From: an uncultured Planctomycetaceae bacterium | Lineage (GTDB): Bacteria; Planctomycetota; Planctomycetia; Pirellulales; UBA1268 | Direction of reading: 5' to 3' | Assembly (NCBI GenBank): GCA_903958265.1 | Contig: CAJBSQ010000527.1 | Coordinates: 1-13,486, forward strand | DNA: 13,486 nt | Shown here: positions 1 through 7,306 of the stretch, piece by piece | Layout: the number at the start of each line of letters is the position of its first letter | Numbering within the stretch: position 1 is the first letter of the stretch | Position numbers and translations under genes: made by a program | Notes under the pieces: model-generated | Seen by the model: the letters and a program-made list of their open reading frames with translations, nothing else | Databases searched by the model: none | What the model was told of the DNA's origin: nothing

Positions 1-34
1 GCGTCGCCACTGCCCTGAGCGTCGCCACTGCCCT
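1..34. repeat. Two-copy tandem repeat, 18-bp period
   Basis: The 16-mer GCGTCGCCACTGCCCT occurs at 1-16 and again, identically, at 19-34, giving an 18-bp period. It starts at the first base of the window, so more copies may lie upstream. Read on the + strand it could be the tail of an upstream frame encoding ASPLP followed by TGA, but that cannot be decided here. Its role is unknown. Confidence 0.8.
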
Positions 35-49
35 CGGCTCCCAGCCCGC

Positions 50-78
50 TTGACGGCAGGACTCGCTACGTGTATTAG
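50..78 (+). promoter_or_regulatory. Candidate sigma70-type promoter of the GntR-ABC operon
   Basis: TTGACG at 50-55 matches five of six bases of the -35 consensus. After a 17-bp spacer, TATTAG at 73-78 is a moderate -10. Transcription would start near 85, giving a leader of roughly 37 nt before the ATG at 122. The -10 lies inside the inverted-repeat operator at 70-91, the expected layout for repression by the first gene of the operon. Confidence 0.5.
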
Positions 79-91
79 TGTAGTAATACAC
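70..91. promoter_or_regulatory. Inverted-repeat operator, YtrA/GntR type
   Basis: GTGTATTA (70-77) and TAATACAC (84-91) are perfect 8-bp inverted half-sites separated by 6 bp. YtrA-subfamily GntR repressors are known to bind GTGTA/TACAC-type palindromes upstream of their own operons. The regulator gene starts 30 bp downstream and the palindrome covers the likely -10. Autorepression is therefore inferred with fair confidence. The AT-rich element stands out against the GC-rich surroundings. Confidence 0.75.
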
Positions 92-121
92 ATGCCTCAC
101 TAGGGTTCCGGACCCAGGCCC

Positions 122-535
122 ATGCCCCGCTCCGAGCCGCTGTTCGTCGTCCACGCCTCGTCCGGGGTGCCGATCTACCGGCAGCTCGTCGACCAGGTGG
201 AGGCGCTCGTGGCCGGCGGACGGTTGCGGCCGGGCGACGTCGTGCCGAGCGTGCGGCAGGTGGCCGCGACGCTCGGCATCAATCCGATGACGGTGTCGAA
301 GGCCTGGAGCCGGCTCGAGGCCGATGGCGTGCTCACCCGCGACCGCGGCCGCGGGATGGTGGTGGCGCCGCGGCGGGCGGCCGTGTCGCTCGCCGATCGC
401 CGCGAGGAAGTGCAGCCGCTCGTCGATCGCGTGGTCACCCACGCCCTCCACCTCGGCCTCACGCCCGCGCAGCTCGTGGCCCTGGTGCGGAAATCCCTCG
501 AGGAGCATCGGTCGTGCATGAATCGCCCTTCGTGA
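122..535 (+). CDS. GntR-family transcriptional regulator, YtrA subfamily
   Basis: The 137-residue protein has a winged helix-turn-helix in its first 80 residues. It contains the family motif PIYRQLVDQV near residues 18-27, then RPGDVVPSVRQVAATLGINPMTV and RLEADGVL. The remaining 50 or so residues form a short helical tail. GntR regulators of the FadR or HutC type carry a much larger effector domain, so the size indicates the YtrA subfamily. Such proteins usually repress an adjacent ABC-transporter operon, and here the ATPase and permease genes follow directly with overlaps. The ATG at 122 has only a weak ribosome binding site, but no better start is visible, and the candidate promoter and operator lie just upstream. 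The inducing signal is unknown; in Firmicutes, YtrA systems respond to cell-wall-active antibiotics. Confidence 0.92.
   Translation: MPRSEPLFVVHASSGVPIYRQLVDQVEALVAGGRLRPGDVVPSVRQVAATLGINPMTVSKAWSRLEADGVLTRDRGRGMVVAPRRAAVSLADRREEVQPLVDRVVTHALHLGLTPAQLVALVRKSLEEHRSCMNRPS
501..505 (+). promoter_or_regulatory. Ribosome binding site deciding the ATPase start
   Basis: AGGAG lies inside the end of the regulator gene, 8 nt before the GTG at 514. This supports GTG-514 rather than the later in-frame GTG at 532, so the ATPase start overlaps the regulator stop by 22 nt. Confidence 0.65.
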
Positions 536-1428
536 TCGAAACCACCGGCCTCGTGAAGCGGTTCGGCCTCCGGACCGTGCTCGATGGAGTGACCCTGCGG
601 GTGCCGCACGGGCAGGTGATCGGCCTCCTGGGCCTCAACGGCTCTGGGAAAAGCACGCTCATCAAGTGCCTGCTCGGGCTGCTTCGGCCCGACGCCGGCA
701 CGGCCGCTCTTCTCGGCACCGATTCGTGGCAGCTCGCCGCGCCGAAGAAGGCCCTGATCGGCTACGTGCCGCAGGAGGCGACGCTGTATCCCTGGCTGAC
801 GGTGCGGCAGACGGTGGCCTATGTGTCGAGCTTCTATCCGGGTTGGGATCGGGCGTGGGGCGAGGAACTCGTGCGCCGCTGGGACCTGCCGCTCGGCCAC
901 CCCGTCGGCCCGCTCTCGGTGGGCCAGAAGCAGAAGCTCGCCCTCGTGCTCGCGCTCGGCCACCGGCCGGAGGTGCTGATCCTCGACGAGCCGGTGGCCA
1001 GCCTCGATCCCGTGGCGCGGCGGTGGTTTCTGGAGACCGTGCTCGAGACCGTCGCCGACGGCGTGGGCACCGTGCTCTTCTCCACCCATATCACCTCCGA
1101 CTTGGAACGGATCGCCTCGCACGTCGCCCTCCTTCGCAACGGCCGGCTTGAGTTTCACGACGAGATCGACGCTCTCAAGGACCGGATTAAGCGGCTGCGG
1201 ATCACGGCGCCGGTCGACCTGCCCCGCGACCTCCGCCTGCCGGGCACGCTGCGGTCGGTCGTGAGCGGCAGCCAGGCGATCGTGACGCTCGACGGGGTCA
1301 GCGAGCCGCTCATCGCCGGCATCCGCGAACGGCTCTCGGCCGACGTCGTGGTAGACGACCTGAACCTCGAGGAGATTTTCCTCGAGCTGCACGACGCCGA
1401 GCCGGCCGCGGCCACCGTTGGGAGATGA
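514..1428 (+). CDS. ABC transporter ATP-binding protein (YtrB/CcmA-like)
   Basis: This 304-residue nucleotide-binding subunit has every catalytic motif in order: Walker A GLNGSGKST (40-48), Q-loop Q87, signature LSVGQKQ (134-140), Walker B VLILDEP with catalytic E159 (154-160), D-loop SLD (163-165) and H-loop H192. The segment after about residue 215 is a C-terminal extension typical of ABC-2 exporter ATPases. The second signature position is S-V-G rather than S-G-G, a common variant in this group. The gene overlaps the repressor by 22 nt and the permease by the ATGA junction, so one transcript with translational coupling is likely. It should bind the cytoplasmic face of the permease encoded next. 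The substrate cannot be read from the ATPase. Confidence 0.95.
   Translation: MHESPFVIETTGLVKRFGLRTVLDGVTLRVPHGQVIGLLGLNGSGKSTLIKCLLGLLRPDAGTAALLGTDSWQLAAPKKALIGYVPQEATLYPWLTVRQTVAYVSSFYPGWDRAWGEELVRRWDLPLGHPVGPLSVGQKQKLALVLALGHRPEVLILDEPVASLDPVARRWFLETVLETVADGVGTVLFSTHITSDLERIASHVALLRNGRLEFHDEIDALKDRIKRLRITAPVDLPRDLRLPGTLRSVVSGSQAIVTLDGVSEPLIAGIRERLSADVVVDDLNLEEIFLELHDAEPAAATVGR
1421..1424 (+). promoter_or_regulatory. Ribosome binding site favouring permease start at 1434
   Basis: GGAG ends directly against the ATG at 1425, too close to serve it. It is 9 nt from the in-frame ATG at 1434, a normal spacing. The permease start is therefore placed at 1434, 5 nt after the ATPase stop, rather than at the overlapping ATG. 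Confidence 0.55.
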
Positions 1429-1433
1429 TCGAG

Positions 1434-3641
1434 ATGGCATCCCTGCGACGGCTCATGCTGGTGCTCCTGGCCATCCTCGCGCGGCCGTGGACCTGGCTCG
1501 TGCTGGGGGCATGGGTCTTGGTCCCGACCCTCGCGCTCGTGTCGCTCATGACGACGCCGTCGGCCACGCTGAGGCCGGTCGCCGTCGTGTCTGGCCCTAC
1601 GGTGCCGCCGAACGGCGGGGCCGACGTCCGCGACGCTCAGCTGCCGATGATCACGGACTGGCATGCCCTGTGGACGCGCCAGTTCGTGGCGGCTCCGGGC
1701 GGAGGCTCCACGCTCGTCGAGGCGGATAGGGACCGCAGTGAACGACTCGGCCACTGGGACATCCTCGATCGGCTCCCGGCGCTCGAGCGGCTCTGGATGA
1801 CCGCGCCCAACGTGCTCTCGGAAGAGGGCTGGCGGCGGATCGGCGACCGCGCACGGCTTGAGCTCCTGTCGCTGCAAAACGTCGGCACGTGCTACGCCGT
1901 GGGTGACGATGGCTTCGCTCACGACGGCCGCGAGGCGCTCGCGCGGCTGACCCGCCTCCAGCACCTCGAACTCCGTGGCACGGGCCTCGAGGCAGGAATC
2001 TTCCTGCCGCCGCTGCCCGCGCTCGAGGCCTGCGGCATCAACTGGCGGCACCTCGAGGAGAATCTGACAACGCTCGCCGCGGGCTCGCCCCGGCTGCACT
2101 CGCTCGCGCTGGACACGTATCCAGAGTTTGAGTTCACGCCGGGCATGCTCGCCGCCCTACGGCAGATGCCGGCGCTCCGGACGGTCTTCATCGACGCGGC
2201 CGCTCGGCCCGACGACGAGCCGGCGATGGCCCGCCAGGTCGCCGAAGTCGGGCGGGCGGTGCCGCAGGTTCGCGTCCGTCCCGGCAGCTATTCGGAGCAG
2301 CGTGTGCGAACCGTGGGGCATGCCGCGTTGGTGCTGGCCGGCATTTCCTGGGTGTTCTGGTTTCAGGCGGCAACGCTGCTCGCCACGCCGCTGGCGTGGA
2401 TGCTGCCCCGCCGGTTTCCGCCGCATGCGATCTGGCCGTTGGCCGTGGCGGCTGCCGGCAGCGCCGCGTTTTTCATTCTCTGCCATGGCCTCGGCGTCGC
2501 CTGGCTGCCCGCGCTGGGGCTCGCCCTGTTTGCCAGCGGCGTCGGGCTGTATGGGCCGGTCTCCGACGACACGGCCGGCTGGCCCGCTCGGCTCACGCGG
2601 CTGGCGATCGGAGCCGACTATGCCGGCGGCCTGCTGATCGGCGGCACGTTTCTAGGGGCGGCGGCCACGGCCGATCGCTGGCTCATGGGATACGAACCAG
2701 TCGCCGCTGTTGCCCTCGTGATCGCGGCGGCCGCGGCGCTCGGCTGGAAGATCGCTCGGGTCGCTCGGCTGCCGCGGATCCTGGCGGAAGGGGGCCGGGA
2801 AGCCGTCGTCATGTGGCGCATGGCCGGCGGGCAGGCCGGGGCATGGGCACCTGCGCCGCGTGCGGGCCACGCCGACCGCAGGTGGTGGCGGCCTGACGTC
2901 GCGATCGACAGGCAGCTGGCTCGGCCGCTGCCGACCGCGACCTCTGCGGCAGCCCGGTTCGCCGACGTGCTCCGGCGGCCGCAGTCGCGGCTCCAGATCC
3001 TGCTACTGGTCGGCTTCATGCTCGTCGCCAGCGGCGTCCTCTCCGCGTTCCCCGGGATCCTTCGCGGGGGCGACACCGCATCGTGGCCAGACGTGAAGGG
3101 GTGGACTGCGATCGTTGCCGTTCAGTTTGCCTGGCAAGCGGCCGCAATCTCCCTCTCGTCGACGGCCGGCCTTTGGTGGCAACGGCGAAGCAGCCTCGCG
3201 CTCGACTTCCTCCGCCCGGTGTCGCGGCGGGACTACTGGCTGGGCCTGCGCAAGGCGATCGCCCGCGACCTCATCGTGCCCATGGCGGTCGTGGCTGCCG
3301 GCCTGGTGATGTCGGCGAGTTGGTGGGGGCAGGGACGCCTGCTCACCTGGCTCGTGTCGGCGCTGGGGTTCGGCGGCGTCATCGCCATAGCCCACGCGAT
3401 GCTCCTCGTCATCGCCACGGGCCGCCGCCCGCTCATCGCGGCGACGATCGCCGTTTTCGTTCTCGCCGTGGCTGCATCCGGGCTGTTCGCGACGGTCTCG
3501 GCGTCGATCTCGTCCGGTTGGTCAAGCGAGCCTCTCTTCCCCAGGTGGTGGGCCATCGCTGGAGCGATCGTCCTCCTCGCCGCCGGCCTCGCGATCCGCG
3601 CCGCCGTGCTCTGGCGGCTCGAAGACCGGGAGATTGGCTGA
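1434..3641 (+). CDS. ABC-2-like permease with LRR-type extracytoplasmic domain
   Basis: Residue numbers here count from the alternative ATG at 1425; from 1434 the protein has 735 residues. One helix (about 22-43) is followed by about 250 soluble residues, then hydrophobic helices near 298-327, 335-353, 356-377, 393-415 and 425-444. After a basic linker (442-520), six more lie near 522-545, 561-582, 613-633, 640-663, 669-691 and 708-729. Two six-helix halves are thus fused, and RPVSRRDYWLG (597-607) resembles a motif of YtrC/D-type permeases. The soluble loop sits between helices 1 and 2, where ABC-2 exporters carry an extracytoplasmic domain. It holds about six LRR-like units, for example LPALERLWM (117), RARLELLSL (142), LTRLQHLEL (175), SPRLHSLAL (221) and MPALRTVFI (248). 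Substrate or ligand is unknown; the LRR assignment is by eye. Confidence 0.85.
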   Translation: MASLRRLMLVLLAILARPWTWLVLGAWVLVPTLALVSLMTTPSATLRPVAVVSGPTVPPNGGADVRDAQLPMITDWHALWTRQFVAAPGGGSTLVEADRDRSERLGHWDILDRLPALERLWMTAPNVLSEEGWRRIGDRARLELLSLQNVGTCYAVGDDGFAHDGREALARLTRLQHLELRGTGLEAGIFLPPLPALEACGINWRHLEENLTTLAAGSPRLHSLALDTYPEFEFTPGMLAALRQMPALRTVFIDAAARPDDEPAMARQVAEVGRAVPQVRVRPGSYSEQRVRTVGHAALVLAGISWVFWFQAATLLATPLAWMLPRRFPPHAIWPLAVAAAGSAAFFILCHGLGVAWLPALGLALFASGVGLYGPVSDDTAGWPARLTRLAIGADYAGGLLIGGTFLGAAATADRWLMGYEPVAAVALVIAAAAALGWKIARVARLPRILAEGGREAVVMWRMAGGQAGAWAPAPRAGHADRRWWRPDVAIDRQLARPLPTATSAAARFADVLRRPQSRLQILLLVGFMLVASGVLSAFPGILRGGDTASWPDVKGWTAIVAVQFAWQAAAISLSSTAGLWWQRRSSLALDFLRPVSRRDYWLGLRKAIARDLIVPMAVVAAGLVMSASWWGQGRLLTWLVSALGFGGVIAIAHAMLLVIATGRRPLIAATIAVFVLAVAASGLFATVSASISSGWSSEPLFPRWWAIAGAIVLLAAGLAIRAAVLWRLEDREIG

Positions 3642-3664
3642 GTCTCTCGCTATGGCTGGCATGG

Positions 3665-4360
3665 TCAGGCGGAAGCCGCCCGCGCGGTGTCGAGCGACGT
3701 GAGCGCCCGCGTGAGCAGGCACGAGCCATCTGCGGGGTCACCCGTTCGATACCGCTGCAGGAGTTCCTGCGACCGCTGCGCGAGCATCCGCCGCACCTCG
3801 CGGCGTCCCCCCTTCACCCTGGGGATCTTCATCGCGTCGTAGGCAGTGGTCTGGTGCCGCATCCAGGCGATCACGGCCGCCTCGGCCCGCCGCTCGATCG
3901 GGATCCGCTCGGTGCGGGCCACCGTGCCGCTGCCAACGGGCGTGGCATGCGCGGTGACGGCGGCCGCGAGTCGTTCGGCCAGCCCGGCATGCCGCTCGTG
4001 GAATCGTAGGAAGTTCCGGATCGCCGCGTGGAAGTCTTCGACGTACTCGGCCTGCGCGGCGTCGCGTCGCTTGGCGGCGGAGGCCTGCTTCCTGGCGTAG
4101 GCATCCGTCGAGCGTTCGGCCTCGAGCTCGCCGCGGATGCGATCGATGGTCTCGCGGGCCGCCCACACCCCGCGGGAGAAGAGCTTCCGACCGACCTTCT
4201 CTTGGACCACCCAGTGGTCGCCCGCCGCCTTCACGCGGCGCGTCAGCCCGGGATCCCCGGGGGGCAGCAGGATCCAGCCGGCGGGCGCGTGTAGCACCGC
4301 GCCGCCGGCCATGCGGACGGTCGTTGCGGTCGGTCCAGGGGCACAGGTTCGTCCAGCCAT
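3665..4360 (-). CDS. DUF2293 domain protein, function unknown
   Basis: The 231-residue protein carries the DUF2293 block in its C-terminal half: HATPVGSGTVARTERIPIE (138-156), AWMRHQTTAYD (165-175) and KIPRVKGGRREVRRMLAQRS (178-197). The N-terminal half has a smaller conserved-looking part (WILLPPGDPGLTRRVKAAG near 29-47, and GRKLFSRGVW at 57-66) and a charged helical middle. There is no signal peptide or membrane segment, so it is probably cytoplasmic. Its many arginines and histidines could fit nucleic-acid contact, but that is only a guess. The start is the ATG at 4360, with GGAG 4 nt before it; a 43-residue upstream extension is low-complexity and looks non-coding. The gene converges on the permease gene with a 23-bp gap and is divergent from the POTRA-like protein. 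Confidence 0.88.
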   Translation of the reverse strand: MAGRTCAPGPTATTVRMAGGAVLHAPAGWILLPPGDPGLTRRVKAAGDHWVVQEKVGRKLFSRGVWAARETIDRIRGELEAERSTDAYARKQASAAKRRDAAQAEYVEDFHAAIRNFLRFHERHAGLAERLAAAVTAHATPVGSGTVARTERIPIERRAEAAVIAWMRHQTTAYDAMKIPRVKGGRREVRRMLAQRSQELLQRYRTGDPADGSCLLTRALTSLDTARAASA

Positions 4361-4401
4361 GATGCTCCGGTCGGTCTCCTGATGGCGGGGATAGATCGGC
4401 G

Positions 4402-4415
4402 GTCCGCCCGCGGAC
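4402..4415. repeat. Short perfect palindrome in a divergent intergenic region
   Basis: GTCCGC (4402-4407) and GCGGAC (4410-4415) form a perfect inverted repeat with a 2-bp centre. It sits in the 222-bp region between two divergent genes. It could be a protein-binding site or simply a GC-rich coincidence; no other element decides between them. Confidence 0.35.
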
Positions 4416-4510
4416 GGTGCAGCCAGCGGCGGCGGCCCGGCGCAACCGGCATCGTCGGCCGCCGGCCCCTGCCGACCCTTCGGCACCATTCCGTCGCGGC
4501 TGATTGCCGT

Positions 4511-4538
4511 TTGCCACGCCGGTGCCGCCCGCTAGTCT
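4511..4538 (+). promoter_or_regulatory. Weak candidate promoter of the POTRA-like gene
   Basis: TTGCCA (4511-4516) is separated by 16 bp from TAGTCT (4533-4538). The -35 matches five of six consensus bases but the -10 only three. The start site would be near 4545, about 38 nt before the GTG at 4583. The placement is suitable, but the sequence evidence is weak. Confidence 0.3.
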
Positions 4539-4582
4539 CCTGCCCCCTCAGTCACCCCAGCCACCGCTCTCGGGAACGCCAC

Positions 4583-7171
4583 GTGACGCCCCAGCCCTTC
4601 GCCCCCTTCCGGGACCGCCCGCGGCTCATCCGGTCCTGCATCGCGGTCCTGGTCCTCGGCATCAGTCCGGCCGCCCCGGCTTCTGCCGGCGACCCACCGG
4701 CCGCCGGCCGCACGTTCGTCATTCGGGGCGTCACCGATCCTGACCCCGACCTGCTCGCCCGCTCGCTCGCGGCCAACGACGACATCCTGCTGCTCACCAG
4801 CCCGTTCACCACCCGCAAGGCGTTCCTCGCGGCGGTCGCCGACAAGGCCCGGCTGGCGATGCAGCACCAGGGCTACGCCGACGCGCAGGCTGCGGCCACC
4901 GTCGAGACGCACGCCGACGGCACTCGCGTGATCATCGACGTCGTGCCAGGGCCGAGATATTCAGCCGCGGGCATCGAGATCAACGGACTGCCCGACGACC
5001 TGTCCCAAGAACTCCGTAGCTGGCTGAAATCCCAGCGGCCCCCGGCCAACGCGATCCCGCGCACGGTCGACACCGACGGTGGCTGGAGCGGCACCCAGTG
5101 GGTCGACACCCGCGGTCAGCCAGCGGAGATGCAGCCCGCTCTCTGGCAGCGTGGCCAGCCCGCACCGTTCGACGCCTACCACCTCCATGCAACCCGGCGG
5201 GCCATCGCGAGGTTTCTCCGCGATCATGCCTACTTCGCCGCCGCGAAACTCCTCGAGAAACCGGATGCCGCCGGTCGGTCCGGCACGACCGGAGCGTCGT
5301 GCGACGTGCGAATCCGGCCCGACGCCGACGGCGCCGTGCTTGCGATCTCGTTCACCGACCTGCCGCCCGCGTCGATTCTCCGTGACATCGAGGTGGCACC
5401 CGCCTCGCGAACCACCGCCGCCATTCTCTGCGAGAAGCTCGGCATCGAACTCGGGAAACCGGCGACCGACCACGATCGGCTGGCCTGGCGGGAATGGCTG
5501 CGTCAATCAGGCCGCTTCATTCGTCACGAGGTGAAGTTTCGCGAAACGAAGCCCGGCGACGACGGCCTTCCCGGCATGGTCGCCATCTTCGACCTGTCGG
5601 CGTATTCGCATGTTCCGCCCCTCGCCGAGCCGCTCTCGCGTGAAGAGGAGGTGATGCTGCGGTGCCGTTCGTGGCTGCTGGCCACGCTGGCCAATGAAGA
5701 CGACCTGGTGATCACCTGGACGCCGGGCCCCGCCGCACGTTCGGCCGACACTCCAGAGGTTGGCGGTGGGCTCGTGATCTCGACCCGCGAAGGCCTGCTG
5801 CTGACCGGTCTGCCCGGCACCGCAGACGCCTGCGGCGTGGCGGTGAGCAGCGCCGGGCTCGGCTGGTACCTGCCCCATGCGGCGGGCTGGTTCGAAGTCC
5901 CTCTGCCGGGCCGCCTGCGGGCCGCGGTCAACGTGGCCTTCACGCTCTCCGAGAAGGTCGCGGCCGGCCGCCATGCCTATCCCCGCGAGATCTCGACGAG
6001 CTGCACGATCGAGTCGCGGCCCCGAGACGCGGTCGCGGCTGCCGCCATCACCGCCCAGATCGAGCCGGTGGCCTGCCTCTCGATCGTCCATGACGATCGC
6101 GTCGACCTCCGCTGGGAGGATGACATCCTGGTGGTTCACGCCGGGTCGACGGAGTCGCGTTTCGAGGGTGCGACCGGGCGGCTGGTTTCGGTGGGTCTTC
6201 CCGACGGCGGCAGGCTGTCGCTCGAGGCCGCCCCGCATCGCTTCGCGACCGACCTGGCCGCGCTCCGCGAAGCCGCCGGCGACGATGCCGCCCGAGACGA
6301 CGCCCTGATCTCATCGGGTGTGCTGTTTTTCACGGGTGACGAGGCCGCACGCGCGGTCGACCGGCTGCTCGCCGCGGCGGGCATGTCGGAGCCCCTGGCC
6401 GCCTGGCGACCGCGGCTTGCAGCGGTCGCCGAGAAGCTCCAGCGTGCGGTCGAGCGCGGAGGCTTTGCCGTCGCCGACCGCCACGTGGCCGACGCGCTGC
6501 GGCGGGCCGCCGAAGACGAGGCCACACCCCTGGTGACGATTCCCGGATCCGACCCGGGTGAGGTGCATGCCGATCCGCTGATGGCACTCGGCGGCGTGGC
6601 CGCGACGCGGGCATGGCGTTGGCTCGATCGTGCCTGCGGTCGCGATGCCTGGCCGACGGCGCTGGCACGGCTGGCGACGCTCGCCGCGAAAAAAGACTCC
6701 ACCGCCGCGCTCTGGGAGGTCACGGCGTTCATGGCCGCCAAACAGCACGGGCCACTGGCCTACCTGGCTGCCGCGAACGTGGTGCCCGTGCCAACGATGG
6801 CCGTGTCGTTCGCCCGGCAGGGGCAGGAGCGACTCACCGCTGAGGGCTTTCATGCCGATTCCGCGGCGGTGCTCGCGATTCTCGACGAGTGCGGTCTCGA
6901 CCATGGCATCGTCTCGGTGCTGCGGTCGCTCGATGACGACGAGGTGCGGAGCGTCGGCGAGGAGTGGCTCCACGATCCGGCGGCCCTCGTGCCGCTCGTC
7001 AACGACCTCCGCAGCCAGGCATCGGAAGACGCGGCCGTCGCGGTCTTGCCCGCGGCGCTCGACCGCTGGTGGGAGACGTCGCTTCGCGTGACGGTGGCGG
7101 CGGCGCTCGCCGCCCGCACCGAGATCCAGACGGCCGACAAGCCGGCAGCGGAGCCGGCAGCGAGGCGGTGA
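4583..7171 (+). CDS. Secreted protein with POTRA-like domains, no beta-barrel seen
   Basis: The start chosen is the GTG at 4583. It gives 862 residues with a clean signal peptide: arginines at 10-17, hydrophobic core IAVLVLG (20-26), cleavage after ASA (35). The 67 codons further upstream encode arginine/proline-rich sequence without domain features. Residues about 44-122 look like a POTRA fold, with a helix ending in GYADAQAA, then a strand pair and VVPGPRYSAAGIEINGL. Two more degenerate POTRA-like units follow, roughly 126-275 (with YFAAAKLLEKP) and 273-350 (with SILRDIEV). POTRA domains normally precede an outer-membrane barrel (BamA, TamA), but the rest (about 360-862) reads as mixed soluble domain and helical repeats, not amphipathic barrel strands. 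A periplasmic role is inferred from the signal peptide; the function is unknown. Confidence 0.7.
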   Translation: MTPQPFAPFRDRPRLIRSCIAVLVLGISPAAPASAGDPPAAGRTFVIRGVTDPDPDLLARSLAANDDILLLTSPFTTRKAFLAAVADKARLAMQHQGYADAQAAATVETHADGTRVIIDVVPGPRYSAAGIEINGLPDDLSQELRSWLKSQRPPANAIPRTVDTDGGWSGTQWVDTRGQPAEMQPALWQRGQPAPFDAYHLHATRRAIARFLRDHAYFAAAKLLEKPDAAGRSGTTGASCDVRIRPDADGAVLAISFTDLPPASILRDIEVAPASRTTAAILCEKLGIELGKPATDHDRLAWREWLRQSGRFIRHEVKFRETKPGDDGLPGMVAIFDLSAYSHVPPLAEPLSREEEVMLRCRSWLLATLANEDDLVITWTPGPAARSADTPEVGGGLVISTREGLLLTGLPGTADACGVAVSSAGLGWYLPHAAGWFEVPLPGRLRAAVNVAFTLSEKVAAGRHAYPREISTSCTIESRPRDAVAAAAITAQIEPVACLSIVHDDRVDLRWEDDILVVHAGSTESRFEGATGRLVSVGLPDGGRLSLEAAPHRFATDLAALREAAGDDAARDDALISSGVLFFTGDEAARAVDRLLAAAGMSEPLAAWRPRLAAVAEKLQRAVERGGFAVADRHVADALRRAAEDEATPLVTIPGSDPGEVHADPLMALGGVAATRAWRWLDRACGRDAWPTALARLATLAAKKDSTAALWEVTAFMAAKQHGPLAYLAAANVVPVPTMAVSFARQGQERLTAEGFHADSAAVLAILDECGLDHGIVSVLRSLDDDEVRSVGEEWLHDPAALVPLVNDLRSQASEDAAVAVLPAALDRWWETSLRVTVAAALAARTEIQTADKPAAEPAARR

Positions 7172-7290
7172 GCAGGCCGGGCACACCTGCTCCAGCTCGC
7201 CGTCGAACGCTGCATCCGCAGGAGCTGGCTTTCTCCCTGCACCACCGTCGTGAGCGGACCGCAGGGAGCGAACCTGCGGCTACGGTCCGC
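7171..7290. repeat. Dense cluster of overlapping inverted repeats between convergent genes
   Basis: Almost the whole gap can pair. AGCAGG (7171-7176) pairs with CCTGCT (7186-7191), and CCAGCTC (7192-7198) with GAGCTGG (7222-7228). CCGCAGG (7259-7265) pairs with CCTGCGG (7273-7279) around a 7-nt loop, extended by GCGGA (7254-7258) with TCCGC (7286-7290). A competing stem joins CTCCCTGC (7233-7240) to GCAGGGAG (7261-7268). CCGCAGG also occurs at 7216-7222. No T-run follows any stem, so a classic intrinsic terminator is not shown. It may act as a bidirectional transcription stop, be a REP-like dispersed element, or be a structured RNA. Confidence 0.55.
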
Positions 7291-7306
7291 GCCCACCGCC
7301 GCGCGG

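Noticed and set aside
175..1440. 421-codon - strand open frame opposite the regulator and ATPase
   Set aside because: It is a shadow of two well-supported genes; its product is Arg/His/Glu-rich with no recognisable motif.
4382..4582. 67-codon upstream extension of the POTRA-like gene
   Set aside because: The extension is Arg/Pro-rich, would bury the signal peptide inside the protein, and contains the likely promoter region.
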